Assembly (NCBI GenBank): GCA_001543395.1
Contig: LPNG01000013.1
Span: forward strand, 1 to 34,349
Source of the DNA: Candidatus Alcium sp. F082
Lineage (GTDB): Bacteria > Bacteroidota > Bacteroidia > Bacteroidales > F082
Direction of reading: 5' to 3'
Length of the DNA stretch: 34,349 bases
Shown here: piece after piece, positions 1 through 9,285 of the stretch
Layout of the letters: the number at the start of each line of letters is the position of its first letter
How positions within the stretch are numbered: position 1 is the first letter of the stretch
The notes under the pieces: generated by a model
Told to the model about the DNA's origin: nothing
What the model saw: the letters and a program-made list of their open reading frames with translations, nothing else
Database searches by the model: none
Position numbers and translations under genes: made by a program

Positions 1-53
1 TTCATGTACTTCAGTCGATCTTCGAATGTGTGTTTGTTCCTCTTTTGTGACAT
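1..53 (-). CDS. IS3-family transposase OrfA, N-terminal fragment
   Basis: Reading the minus strand from the ATG at 53-51 gives 17 codons, MSQKRNKHTFEDRLKYM, then the first two bases (AA) of codon 18 before the window ends. Basic residues followed by a TFE-RL pattern match the start of IS3-family OrfA helix-turn-helix proteins. The identical start is present at 34299 on the plus strand. The fragment is too short to assign a subfamily from protein alone; the call rests mainly on the IS-end sequence next to it. Confidence 0.6.
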   Translation of the reverse strand, partial: MSQKRNKHTFEDRLKYM

Positions 54-99
54 AATAAAACCCCGAAAGTTTTTTGTCCAACTTTCGGGGTTCATGTCA
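1..99 (-). mobile_element. IS3-family (IS150-like) insertion sequence, left end, truncated by window edge
   Basis: Bases 3-99 are the exact reverse complement of 34253-34349, and identity stops exactly at the outer TG/CA dinucleotide (99 here, 34253 there), where the flanking bases differ. The tip reads TGACATGAACCCCGAAAG on the minus strand, of the kind seen in IS3-family elements of the IS150 subgroup (TG tip followed by a CCCC-AAAGTTGGACA block). A perfect 13-bp inverted repeat (59-71 and 80-92, 8-base loop) lies between the tip and the transposase start. Only the 5' end of the element is inside the window. The IS tip is 84 bases upstream of the ruvA start. Confidence 0.8.
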
Positions 100-150
100 A
101 AAGTCCTCTTTTTTTTGTTTATTTTCAACCTCCCCTATTCCTATTTTTTG

Positions 151-158
151 TATTTTTG
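151..158 (+). promoter_or_regulatory. possible -7 element for ruvA
   Basis: TATTTTTG matches the Bacteroidota -7 consensus TAnnTTTG and lies 24 bases upstream of the chosen ruvA ATG. No TTTG -33 element is found at the usual 19-21 base spacing, so the match may be chance in a T-rich stretch. The upstream IS end could also affect expression here. Confidence 0.3.
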
Positions 159-182
159 CAGTTTAATCCAAACTGCGCCCAA

Positions 183-764
183 ATGTACGCCTACATCACT
201 GGTAAAATAGCCGAAAAGTCGCCTACCTACGTCGTTCTCGACAACCAGGGCATCGGCTATCTCATCAATATCACGCTCAACACCTTCACCGCCATCGGCG
301 AGAAGGAAGAAGTGCGCCTCTTCACGCACGAGCAAATCCTTGAGGACGCCCACAACCTCTTCGGCTTCTATTCCGCCAAGGAACGTGACCTCTTCGAGTT
401 GCTCATCTCTGTGTCGGGCGTAGGCTGCAACACGGCCAGACTCATTCTCAGCTCGCTGACCGTCAACGAATTGTCCAATGCCATCGCCAACGACGACGTG
501 AAGACCATCCAAGCCGTGAAAGGCATCGGCGCAAAGACCGCCCAGCGCATCGTCATCGACCTGAAAGACAAACTGAAGAAAAACGACTTCCCGACGGAAA
601 TTTTCGCCACGCCAGACAATACAATCAAAACTGAAGCGTTATCAGCATTGACGATATTGGGCTTCGGCAAAGCCGCCGTCGACAAGGCATTGGACAAACT
701 CCTCAAACAGATGCCCGACGCCAACGTTGAGACCCTGATTAAAGAAGCACTTAAAGTATTGTAA
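183..764 (+). CDS. ruvA: Holliday junction branch migration protein RuvA
   Basis: RuvA binds four-way Holliday junctions as a tetramer and loads the RuvB helicase for branch migration in recombination repair. The 193-residue length is normal. Seen in order: N-terminal OB-fold (residues 1-60, starting MYAYITGKI), the central tandem helix-hairpin-helix region (SVSGVGCNTARLIL and AVKGIGAKTAQRIVIDLKDK, about 70-135), then a short acidic linker and the C-terminal domain III (about 145-193, EALSALTILGFGKAAVDKAL) that contacts RuvB. An upstream in-frame start at 156 would add nine residues with no family match, so ATG 183 is preferred. The stop lies 25 bases before sprA, suggesting co-transcription. 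Beginning a ruvA-sprA-gcvH run agrees with what I recall of gene order in other Bacteroidota. Confidence 0.95.
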   Translation: MYAYITGKIAEKSPTYVVLDNQGIGYLINITLNTFTAIGEKEEVRLFTHEQILEDAHNLFGFYSAKERDLFELLISVSGVGCNTARLILSSLTVNELSNAIANDDVKTIQAVKGIGAKTAQRIVIDLKDKLKKNDFPTEIFATPDNTIKTEALSALTILGFGKAAVDKALDKLLKQMPDANVETLIKEALKVL

Positions 765-789
765 TTCAAACATATATTTGAAACACACA

Positions 790-3700
790 ATGAAACGACA
801 TATCCTCCTCTCACTGCCCCTGTTGTTGTTCGCCTTCCTCTTCACACGAACGGCAGCAGCGGACACCTTTGATTTTTTCTACCCCAACCCCTATACCGTA
901 GAGCCCGACACGACAAAAGTCATCTACCCCATCCCCGTCAACACCGGCAATCCCATCGAGGACCTCAACAACAAGTCGCCCCTCTACCTCAGCGACCCCG
1001 ACAACTATAACACCGAAATCATCTACGACCCCGTCACAGGACAATATACCTTCAAGCGCCGTATCGGCGACTTTTATTACGACACACCCACCACGCTCTC
1101 ACAGAGCGAATACTTCGATTACCAAAACCGCAAAGGCATCCAGGAATACTGGAAGGAACGCCGCAGCCAGAACTCACGTTCGACCACCAACGGCAGCTCC
1201 ATCATCCCACCCATGTTTATCGGCGGCAAGGCCTTCGAGACCATCTTCGGCAGCAACACCATCGACATCCGTCCCCAAGGCTCGGTCGACCTCACCTTCG
1301 GCATCAAGCACAGCTTCCGCGACGACCCCTCGCTGAGCGAACGCCGCAAACGCCACACCGACTTCGACTTTGACCAAGACATCCAACTCAACGTGTTGGC
1401 CAAGATCGGCGACAAGATCAACTTCAACATCAACAAGAACACAAAGGCGACGTTCAACTACCAAGACAAACTCGCCCTGAAATACCAAGGCAAGGAAGAC
1501 GAGATCATCCAACTGTTGGAAGCCGGTAACGTCAGCTTCCCGCTCAACAGCACGCTCATCACGGGCACACAACAACTGTTCGGTGTGAAGAGCAAACTGA
1601 AATTCGGCAACACCACCATCTCGTCCATCGTCTCCTATCAGGAGAGCGAATCGCAAAACATCACCGTGCAAGGCGGCGCCCAGACCAACCAATTCGAGCT
1701 CAGCTGCCTCGACTACGAAGAAAACCGACACTTCTTCCTCAGCCAGTATTTCAGAGAACAATATGAGACGGCCCTCTCCACCCTGCCTACCGTCACTTCA
1801 AGTATCAACATCACCAAGATCGAGGTGTGGATCACCAACACCAACACCTCCACGCAGAACACGCGTAACATCCTTGCCTTGAACGACTTGGGCGAAGGCA
1901 AGAGCAACTGGATCTACAACCCGGAGCTCAGCCCGACCAGCAGCACGGTGTATCCGCGCAATGCCGCCAACAACATGCTCACCCGCATGGATACGACACA
2001 GATCCGCAGCATCAGCACGGTGACCAACTACATGACCAACGACCCCTTGCGCATCGGAAGGAACGGCTACATGACCTCGGGACGCGATTTCGAGAAGGTG
2101 GAGAACGCCCGTAAGCTGAGCAACACAGAATACACCCTGAACTCGAAGCTGGGTTTCATCTCGTTGAATGTCACCCTTAACGCCAACCAAACCCTTGCCG
2201 TAGCCTACCAATACACCATCGTAGGCTCCGATGCAGTGTATCAAGTGGGTGAATTCTCCGACCAAGGCATCAACACGCCTAAGGTGTTGGTGGCCAAGTT
2301 ACTGAAAGGCACCACGGTGAACACCAAGATGCCCATTTGGAACCTGATGATGAAGAACGTCTACAACATCAGGGCCTTCCAAATCGGGTCGTCCGACTTC
2401 ATGCTGAACATCTTCTACAACGGCAACTCCAACGGTACGCCTTACGGCTACTTCACCGAAGGCTCAGTGAAAGGTATCTCCATGCTGCACCTGATGGGTT
2501 TGGATAACCTAACCACGCAAAACAACCCCATCGCTGGTGGTGATGGCGTGTTCGACTTCCTCGACCAAGCTGCGACCCAAGGCGGTACCATCAACTCATC
2601 CAACGGCCGCATCTTCTTCCCCGTGTTGGAGCCCTTCGGCAAACACATCCACAACAAGGTCTTCCCCGACGAGCCCGAACTCGCCAACAAATACGCCTTC
2701 GACTCGTTGTACACGATGACGAAGACCTCGGCAGAGCAATACTCCGAGAAAAACAAATTCAGCCTGAAAGGCTTCTACTCCTCGCAATCGGGCAGTGAGA
2801 TCAGCCTCAACGCCATGAATGTGGCACCCGGCTCGGTAACGGTCACCGCAGGCGGTATGCAACTCGTTGAGAACGTCGACTACACCGTCGACTACACCTT
2901 GGGTCGTGTGACCATCCTCAACGAAGGCATCCTCAACTCGGGCACACCCATCAACATCGCCTTGGAGTCGAACACGGGCTTCAGTGCCATCAAGAAGACC
3001 TTCTTGGGCACGCGCATCGAACATGAGTTCTCGCAAGACTTCCGTGCCGGTGGTACCATCCTCTATCTCGGCGAGAAGTCGTACACCCAGAAGATCAACT
3101 ACGGCGAGGAAGCCATCGCCAACACCATCTATGGCGCCGACCTCAGCTACCATACCGATGCACGCTGGCTGACCACGTTCATCAACGCCCTGCCCGGCAT
3201 CAGCACCAAAGCGCCGTCGCGCATCAACATCGACGGTGAGTTCGCCCGTTTCATCCCCGGCCTGACCAGGTCGGCCAGCGAACCCGGCACTTCCTACATC
3301 GACGACTTCGAAGGCGCCAAGTCGACCATCGACCTGCGCTTGCCCTCGTTGTGGTATATGGCTAGCACGCCGCAAAACCAGACCGACCTCTTCCCAGAGG
3401 CAGCGTCCAACACCGGTCTCAACTACGGTAAGAACCGCGCCAAACTGGCCTGGTATGTCATCGACAACTCGGTCTTCTACGACCGCAACTCCAACTACCG
3501 CCCCGTCAACGTGGACAACGAGGAACTCTCGAAACACACGGTACGTCAGATCCTCGAAACCGAACTCTTCCCTGCCAGAGACATCGCCGCTGGCACGCAG
3601 ACCAACATCTCCGCCTTGAACCTGGCCTACTATCCTGAAGAACGTGGTCCCTACAACTACGACGTAAACCCGACGCCTTATTCAGCAGGTATCAACGAAG

Positions 3701-6700
3701 AGGGCAAACTCAACGACCCGAAGAGCCGTTGGGCCGGCATCATGCGCCGCATGGAGTCGATTGACTTCGAAGCCACCAACATCGAATACATCGAGTTCTG
3801 GCTGATGGATCCCTTCGCACAAGAAGACTTCGCCAACAACCCTGGTAAGCTGTACATCAACTTGGGTGACATCTCGGAAGACATCCTCCGCGACGGCCGC
3901 AAGTTCTACGAAAACGGCCTGCCCACCTCCGACAGGGTTGAAAACGTCGACACCACCATCTGGGGCCGCGTGCCTACCATGCAGGACCTCGTCGGCACGT
4001 TCAACAACTCATCGGAAGCCCGCCAGTATCAAGACGTGGGTTACGACGGTCTGCGCGACGCGGACGAACGCACCTTCTTCGAGAACACCTACCTCAACGC
4101 CATCAGAAACCGTTTCGGTGAGAACTCGGCCGCTTATGTCAACGCCTACGATGACCCGGCGGGCGACAACTACCACTACTTCCGCTCCAGAGATTGGGAT
4201 ACCCCCGAAGACGAAGAGCACAGAAGCATCCTGGCCCGTTATAAGCACTTCAACGGCCCTGACGGCAACTCACCTGCCGACATCCAACAGACCGACGGCT
4301 ACCAAAACAGCAACTCCACCCTGCCCAACGCCGAAGACATCAACGGCGACAACACCTTGAGTGAGTCGGAGCGCTACTACCAATATGTCATCGAATTCGA
4401 CCCGGCCAAGATGGTCGTCGGTCAAAACCACATCGCCGACATCTTCCATTCTACGCCCACCCTGCCCAACGGCACCGTGGGCAGCTGCACCTGGTATCAG
4501 TTCCGCATCCCTGTGAGACAACCCGACAAGGTCATCGGCCACATCGACGACTTCTCGTCCATCCGTTTCATGAGAATGTTCCTGACCGACTTTGAGAAAC
4601 CCGTCGTGCTGCGTTTCGCCACCCTCGACCTCGTGAAAGGCGAATGGCGCACCTACTCGCAGAGCATCCAAGCCCCTGGCGAATATGAGCCCAACGACAT
4701 CAACAACAATACGACCTTCGACATTTCGGCCGTCAGCGTCGACGAGAACAGCCGCCGCGACCCGGTGCCTTACGTCATTCCGCCCGGCATCCAACAGGAA
4801 CGTGTGATCGGCATGACGCAGACCACCCGTATCAACGAGCAGTCACTGCAAATGACCGTCCAGAACCTCGTCGACGGCGATGGTAGGGCCATCTACAAAG
4901 CCACCGACTTCGACCTGCGGCAATACAAATACCTGAAGATGTTCGTCCACGCCGAAGCCGCCCACGACGACGAGCCTCTCGACGACCAAGACCTGACCGT
5001 GTTCATGCGTATCGGTACCGACTTCACCGAGAACTACTACGAATACGAAGTGCCCGTGAAGGTGACGGCATGGGGAACGGCCTACACGCAAAAAGAAGCC
5101 ATCTGGCCTGAAATCAACAACATTGACATCCGACTGGAAGACCTCGTTGAAGTGAAACAACGACGCAACGAGGCCATGAACCAGCCCAACAGCAACGTCA
5201 GGCTCAACTATATCTACTCCGAAAAAGTCAAGAAGGGTACCATCGACAACCGGGACTACTACCACACCATCAAGGTGATCGGTAACCCGAGCATCAGCGA
5301 CGTGGAGGCCATGATGATTGGTATCCGCAACCCGAAACGACAGAACCTGGCCGACACCGACGACGGACTGCCAAAGAGCGCCGTCGTGTGGATCAACGAG
5401 CTGCGTCTTACCGACTTGAGCAGCAACGGTGGTCTGGCTGCTACGGGCCGACTGGAAGCCACATTGGCTGACCTGGGCCGTATGAGCGTGAGCGGTTCCT
5501 ACAGCTCCGCTGGATTCGGTGCCTTGGACAGCGACATTACCAGCAACACCTTCGAGGCCCATTCCGCCTTCAACGTCAGCACCGACCTCGAATTGGGCAA
5601 GTTCTTCGAGAACACCGGCCTCAAGATCCCGATGCACCTCGACTACAGCGAGAACAAGATCACGCCGCTCTATAACCCCTACGACCCCGACATCAAGCTG
5701 AAAGATGCCTTGGCCGCCATGAATAGCGACGAGGAGCGCGAAGCCTTCACCTCCACCATCCACGACTTCACCCGACAGAAGAACATCAACTTCATGAACG
5801 TCAGGAAAGAGCGCGTCACGAAGAAGAAAAACAAAGGCGATGAAGGCGAGAAACAGGAAGGCGGCAGACGTGACCCCAACAGGGCGCTCGGTCGTGGCAA
5901 CAACGTGCCTAAGGTACACATCTACGACATCGAGAACTTCAACCTCTCCTTCTCCTACAACGAGACCTTCCAGGAGAACACCGACATCAAATACTACATG
6001 TTGAAGACCTACCGCGGTGGCTTGGGCTACAACTACGCCGGCAACCCGAAGCCTGTCGAGCCGTTCGCCAAGGCCAAATGGGCATCGAAACCCGCCTTGC
6101 AGATCATCAAGGACATCAACTTCTACTATCTGCCCAAGAGCATCGTCTTCAACACCGAGATGTACCGCAACTTCTCGCAACGCGAGATGCGTAACAAGAG
6201 CGGCGGTGAGATCATCATCAGCCCGACCTTCTCGAGACAATGGGACTGGAGCCGTAACTACCAGCTGCGTTACGACCTCACCAAGTCGCTGACTTTCGAC
6301 TACTCGGCTCAAGCACAGGCCTACATCTACGAGCCCGCTGGCTACGTCGACAAGAACACCGACCCCGAGACTTGGCAGAAAAACCAAGACACCATCAGGA
6401 ACGAACTCAAGCATCTTGGATCGATGTCAAGATTCCAACAGAACTTCAACGCCAGCTACACGCTGCCTATCAACAAGATCCCGATCTTCAACTGGATCAA
6501 TGCCAGCGCCAACTACCAAGGCACCTACAACTGGGTAGCTTCCGCACAGTCCATCCAGCCCCGCTTGGGTAACGAGATTGAAAACTCCAACAACATCCAA
6601 GGCAACGCCACACTTGACTTCACGAAGTTGTACAACAAAGTGCCGTACCTGAAGCAGATCAACACGCCGCAACGGCGCAATAACAACGCCAATAACAAGG

Positions 6701-8217
6701 GCGGCAAGAACAACAAGGGCAAGGACGGCGAAGGCGACCAGCCTGCCGACTCCACCAAGTCGAAAGAGAAGGTGAACTACGGCAAGATCGTCCTCGACAA
6801 CGCCCTGCGCATCGCCACCCTCGTCAAAAAAGTGTCGGGCACCTACGCCCTCACCAACGGACAGGTGCTGCCTGGCTTCATGCCCAAGGCGCAGTATTTC
6901 GGCATGAACAGCGATGGATGGACACCAGGCCTAGGATTCGTGCTCGGTAGCACCTTCGGCCCCGACGACAACGTCTTCGAAAAAGCCGTGGCCCACAGCC
7001 TCAACGTGGAAGACGTGAAGCGTTGGCTCACCACCGACTCCATCCTCAGCCAGCCTTACACCCGACGCATGACCGAGGCCATCAACTACCGCGTCAACAC
7101 GGAGCCGTTGCAAGGCCTTAAGATCGACTTCACCGGAAACCGCAACTATGCGGAGAACAAGCAGCATTACTTCCGTTACAACGAGTCGCTGAACGATTTC
7201 GAGGTGTTCACGCCCACCAACAGCGGTAACTTCACCATGAGTTACTTTATGGGTGCCACCTCGTTTGTCAAGACCGACTCCATCAACTCGAAGCTGTTCG
7301 ACAACCTGCTGAGCAACCGTAAGATCATCGCCGAACGCATAGCGCGCAACAACCCGCAGTGGATCGACCAAGTCAACGAATACACCTTCGATAGTATCGC
7401 GGGCGATTACTTCCCCAAGGGCTACGGCTCGGGGTCGATGGATGTGTTGCTCTACTCCTTCATCGCAGCCTACACGGGACAAGACGCCAGCAAGATGTCG
7501 CTCAACCCGTTCCCACGCTTCCCCTTGCCCAACTGGACCTTGACCTACAACGGTCTGGCCAACATCCCGGCCATATCCAACATCTTCAAAACCGTGAGCA
7601 TCACGCACAGCTACAAGTCGAACTATGCCATCAATGCTTGGGCAAGCAACGTCTACTACGACGAGAACAACACCATCCAGACCTTCGAGAACTCCGACCT
7701 CATCGTCCCGAAGTATGACATGGCACAAATCGTCCTCTCCGAGCAATATGCACCACTGATCGGTATCGACTTAGGCTTGCAGAACTCGATGACGGCTAAC
7801 CTGCAGTACAGGAAGTCGAGGACCCTGACCTTGAGCTTCGCCAACAACCAGCTCACCGAAGTCAACGGCTTTGAGATCGTTGTCGGTGCCGGCTACCGCA
7901 TCAAGAACGTGAGCTTCGCCATCACGCCCATCGGAGGCGGCAAGCCGTCGACCATCAAGAACGACCTCGTGCTCAAACTCGACATCGGCTACAAGAACGA
8001 CATCACTGTGTTGCGCCGTATCGACGAAAACAACAACCAGGTGTCGGCTGGTCAGGACAAGATCAACATCTACGTCACCGCCGACTACACCTTCAGCCAG
8101 CGCTTGAGCGGACAGGCCTTCTTCAAGCGCGACGTGGCCATCCCCAAGGTAGCCAATACCTTCAGGAACTCCACCACCTTCGCGGGCATCACATTGAGAT
8201 TCAGCCTGGCGCAATAA
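790..8217 (+). CDS. sprA: SprA/Sov, type IX secretion system outer-membrane translocon
   Basis: At 2475 residues this has the typical size of SprA (Flavobacterium) and Sov (Porphyromonas), the giant beta-barrel that forms the T9SS outer-membrane channel and works with PorV and a plug protein. A signal peptide is visible (MKRHILLSLPLLLFAFLF, then small residues before AADTF). The body is rich in Asn, aromatic and alternating hydrophobic residues as in large barrels. Family-like stretches include the N-terminal GGKAFETIFGSNTIDIRPQG region, the FIPGLTRSASEPGTSYIDDF segment and an aromatic C-terminus ending RFSLAQ, a typical outer-membrane last strand. Two low-complexity basic/acidic linkers, near residues 1675-1710 and 1960-1995, probably mark loops. 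The TTG at 778 is in frame, but ATG 790 begins the signal peptide and is preferred. No frameshift was seen. Upstream gap to ruvA is 25 bases. Confidence 0.95.
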   Translation: MKRHILLSLPLLLFAFLFTRTAAADTFDFFYPNPYTVEPDTTKVIYPIPVNTGNPIEDLNNKSPLYLSDPDNYNTEIIYDPVTGQYTFKRRIGDFYYDTPTTLSQSEYFDYQNRKGIQEYWKERRSQNSRSTTNGSSIIPPMFIGGKAFETIFGSNTIDIRPQGSVDLTFGIKHSFRDDPSLSERRKRHTDFDFDQDIQLNVLAKIGDKINFNINKNTKATFNYQDKLALKYQGKEDEIIQLLEAGNVSFPLNSTLITGTQQLFGVKSKLKFGNTTISSIVSYQESESQNITVQGGAQTNQFELSCLDYEENRHFFLSQYFREQYETALSTLPTVTSSINITKIEVWITNTNTSTQNTRNILALNDLGEGKSNWIYNPELSPTSSTVYPRNAANNMLTRMDTTQIRSISTVTNYMTNDPLRIGRNGYMTSGRDFEKVENARKLSNTEYTLNSKLGFISLNVTLNANQTLAVAYQYTIVGSDAVYQVGEFSDQGINTPKVLVAKLLKGTTVNTKMPIWNLMMKNVYNIRAFQIGSSDFMLNIFYNGNSNGTPYGYFTEGSVKGISMLHLMGLDNLTTQNNPIAGGDGVFDFLDQAATQGGTINSSNGRIFFPVLEPFGKHIHNKVFPDEPELANKYAFDSLYTMTKTSAEQYSEKNKFSLKGFYSSQSGSEISLNAMNVAPGSVTVTAGGMQLVENVDYTVDYTLGRVTILNEGILNSGTPINIALESNTGFSAIKKTFLGTRIEHEFSQDFRAGGTILYLGEKSYTQKINYGEEAIANTIYGADLSYHTDARWLTTFINALPGISTKAPSRINIDGEFARFIPGLTRSASEPGTSYIDDFEGAKSTIDLRLPSLWYMASTPQNQTDLFPEAASNTGLNYGKNRAKLAWYVIDNSVFYDRNSNYRPVNVDNEELSKHTVRQILETELFPARDIAAGTQTNISALNLAYYPEERGPYNYDVNPTPYSAGINEEGKLNDPKSRWAGIMRRMESIDFEATNIEYIEFWLMDPFAQEDFANNPGKLYINLGDISEDILRDGRKFYENGLPTSDRVENVDTTIWGRVPTMQDLVGTFNNSSEARQYQDVGYDGLRDADERTFFENTYLNAIRNRFGENSAAYVNAYDDPAGDNYHYFRSRDWDTPEDEEHRSILARYKHFNGPDGNSPADIQQTDGYQNSNSTLPNAEDINGDNTLSESERYYQYVIEFDPAKMVVGQNHIADIFHSTPTLPNGTVGSCTWYQFRIPVRQPDKVIGHIDDFSSIRFMRMFLTDFEKPVVLRFATLDLVKGEWRTYSQSIQAPGEYEPNDINNNTTFDISAVSVDENSRRDPVPYVIPPGIQQERVIGMTQTTRINEQSLQMTVQNLVDGDGRAIYKATDFDLRQYKYLKMFVHAEAAHDDEPLDDQDLTVFMRIGTDFTENYYEYEVPVKVTAWGTAYTQKEAIWPEINNIDIRLEDLVEVKQRRNEAMNQPNSNVRLNYIYSEKVKKGTIDNRDYYHTIKVIGNPSISDVEAMMIGIRNPKRQNLADTDDGLPKSAVVWINELRLTDLSSNGGLAATGRLEATLADLGRMSVSGSYSSAGFGALDSDITSNTFEAHSAFNVSTDLELGKFFENTGLKIPMHLDYSENKITPLYNPYDPDIKLKDALAAMNSDEEREAFTSTIHDFTRQKNINFMNVRKERVTKKKNKGDEGEKQEGGRRDPNRALGRGNNVPKVHIYDIENFNLSFSYNETFQENTDIKYYMLKTYRGGLGYNYAGNPKPVEPFAKAKWASKPALQIIKDINFYYLPKSIVFNTEMYRNFSQREMRNKSGGEIIISPTFSRQWDWSRNYQLRYDLTKSLTFDYSAQAQAYIYEPAGYVDKNTDPETWQKNQDTIRNELKHLGSMSRFQQNFNASYTLPINKIPIFNWINASANYQGTYNWVASAQSIQPRLGNEIENSNNIQGNATLDFTKLYNKVPYLKQINTPQRRNNNANNKGGKNNKGKDGEGDQPADSTKSKEKVNYGKIVLDNALRIATLVKKVSGTYALTNGQVLPGFMPKAQYFGMNSDGWTPGLGFVLGSTFGPDDNVFEKAVAHSLNVEDVKRWLTTDSILSQPYTRRMTEAINYRVNTEPLQGLKIDFTGNRNYAENKQHYFRYNESLNDFEVFTPTNSGNFTMSYFMGATSFVKTDSINSKLFDNLLSNRKIIAERIARNNPQWIDQVNEYTFDSIAGDYFPKGYGSGSMDVLLYSFIAAYTGQDASKMSLNPFPRFPLPNWTLTYNGLANIPAISNIFKTVSITHSYKSNYAINAWASNVYYDENNTIQTFENSDLIVPKYDMAQIVLSEQYAPLIGIDLGLQNSMTANLQYRKSRTLTLSFANNQLTEVNGFEIVVGAGYRIKNVSFAITPIGGGKPSTIKNDLVLKLDIGYKNDITVLRRIDENNNQVSAGQDKINIYVTADYTFSQRLSGQAFFKRDVAIPKVANTFRNSTTFAGITLRFSLAQ

Positions 8218-8255
8218 AATTTTCACAAAAGTGCGGAGGGAGTAACTAAAATATG

Positions 8256-8263
8256 TAATTTCG
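8256..8263 (+). promoter_or_regulatory. possible -7 element for gcvH
   Basis: TAATTTCG is one mismatch from TAnnTTTG and lies 35 bases before the gcvH ATG, in an 81-base gap after sprA. No convincing -33 box is visible. A similar TAnnTTCG variant precedes the tonB gene in this window, which slightly raises confidence. Confidence 0.35.
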
Positions 8264-8298
8264 CAGCCCAAACAGACAACTTTAAACCAAACAATAAA

Positions 8299-8688
8299 AT
8301 GAACATTCCAGCAAATCTGAAGTACACGAACGACGACGAATGGATCCGCCTCGAAGGCGAGACCGCTTATGTCGGCATTACCGATTACGCACAACACGAA
8401 CTTGGCGACATCACTTTCGTTGATGTTGACCCTGACCTCGTGGGCGAGACCCTCGAAGCACAAGAAGAATTCGGTGCCATCGAGGCCGTGAAGACCACCG
8501 CCGAGCTCCTCATGCCCGTGGCTGGTGAAGTCCTCGAAGTCAACGAAGCCCTCGCTGACGAAGAGAACGCCAAACTCGTCAACACCGACCCCTACGGCGA
8601 AGCTTGGATCATCAAGATCAAAGTGAACGACGTTGCCGAACTCGACAACCTCCTCGACGCCGCTGCTTACGAAGCCAAGATCGGTTAA
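8299..8688 (+). CDS. gcvH: Glycine cleavage system H protein (lipoyl carrier)
   Basis: GcvH carries the lipoyl arm that shuttles the aminomethyl group between the P, T and L proteins of glycine cleavage, in the cytoplasm. The 129-residue length is typical. The lipoylation motif is clear: FGAIEAVKTTAEL with the acceptor lysine at residue 65, followed by the conserved MPVAGEVLEVNEAL stretch. The N-terminus NDDEWIRLEGETAYVGITDYAQ is also classic. The ATG is preceded by an A-rich stretch, as is usual for Bacteroidota. No gcvP or gcvT is nearby; placement just after sprA is a chromosomal habit of this phylum as I recall it rather than a pathway operon. Confidence 0.96.
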   Translation: MNIPANLKYTNDDEWIRLEGETAYVGITDYAQHELGDITFVDVDPDLVGETLEAQEEFGAIEAVKTTAELLMPVAGEVLEVNEALADEENAKLVNTDPYGEAWIIKIKVNDVAELDNLLDAAAYEAKIG

Positions 8689-8695
8689 TAAACCT

Positions 8696-8816
8696 AAGCC
8701 CATGTCATTGACTCCGTCGAATGCGGAGCATTTCCGAGCCTTTTGAAGGCATAGATACACTCACCTAAAGGTTCGGTATGACATGCCTTCAAAAGGCGAA
8801 GCGAATCTATGGGCTT
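8696..8816. repeat. nested inverted repeat between gcvH and the VanZ-like gene
   Basis: A perfect 15-bp inverted repeat (8738-8752 and 8783-8797, GCCTTTTGAAGGCAT and its complement, 30-base loop) sits inside an outer 8-bp pair (AAGCCCAT 8696-8703, ATGGGCTT 8809-8816). The outer right arm contains the ATG used by the downstream gene. The structure could be a small mobile palindrome or a regulatory hairpin; there is no T-run to support a terminator. Confidence 0.55.
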
Positions 8817-9201
8817 GGATAGACTGACCAAAAATAGCATCCCGGGAATCCTGTGCGGAATCATCATCCTGATTCTGACCGGACTTCCGGGTTCTTGTTT
8901 TCCGCACGTCAAGCCCGCCATCGGACTCGACAAGATGGCGCATGGGCTGATGTATGCCGTCTTCGCCTTCTCATGTCTGTGGGGTTACCGCGAACAGCTT
9001 GTCGCCAACGGACCCGCTTACCGCAAAAAAGCCATTCTTATCGCTATCGCTATCGGCATCGCCTATGGCGGACTGACCGAGATCATACAAGCCACATTGG
9101 TGCCGAGCCGCACCGGCGACTGGTTCGATTTCGTCGCCGACATCGTGGGAACCTGTCTCGGGACCTATATTTTTCATCTTTTTTTTCATCGAAAAAAATA
9201 A
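8809..9201 (+). CDS. VanZ-like family membrane protein
   Basis: A 130-residue membrane protein. Hydrophobic segments are visible at about residues 11-29, 44-62, 74-92 and 108-126. The VanZ-family pattern is present: DKMAHGLMYAVFAF (Asp-Lys-x-x-His before a helix), then GLTEIIQATLVPSRTGDWFDFVAD (Glu, Gln, Arg, Asp) and a final glycine-rich helix. The family is named after the teicoplanin-resistance protein but its general role is unknown, so resistance should not be inferred. The ATG lies in the right arm of an inverted repeat. It sits 84 bases before the TonB-like gene on the same strand, an arrangement I recall from other sprA loci. Confidence 0.85.
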   Translation: MGLDRLTKNSIPGILCGIIILILTGLPGSCFPHVKPAIGLDKMAHGLMYAVFAFSCLWGYREQLVANGPAYRKKAILIAIAIGIAYGGLTEIIQATLVPSRTGDWFDFVADIVGTCLGTYIFHLFFHRKK

Positions 9202-9213
9202 AATTCATTTCAG

Positions 9214-9246
9214 TTGCGTTTTATAAGCAAATAATTACTACTTTCG
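9214..9246 (+). promoter_or_regulatory. possible promoter of the energy transducer gene
   Basis: TTG at 9214-9216 and TACTTTCG at 9239-9246 are separated by 22 bases, close to the Bacteroidota TTTG / TAnnTTTG arrangement (one mismatch in the -7, spacing slightly long). The -7 box is 39 bases from the ATG. Confidence 0.4.
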
Positions 9247-9285
9247 CATCGTCAATTGGAAAGTAGAATTTAAAAACATACAACC

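Noticed and set aside
773..780. TATATTTG -7 match just upstream of sprA
   Set aside because: It lies only 10 bases before the ATG, leaving almost no leader, and has no -33 partner. Co-transcription from ruvA is more likely.
4843..6414. 523-codon open frame on the minus strand inside sprA, and many similar shadows (for example 2596-3537, 6931-7746)
   Set aside because: They are antisense to sprA, have no recognisable domain, and arise because G+C-rich codon third positions leave the opposite frame open.
8809..9201. Glycopeptide resistance determinant (VanZ)
   Set aside because: No vanA/H/X or regulators nearby; VanZ-like membrane proteins are widespread without a resistance role.
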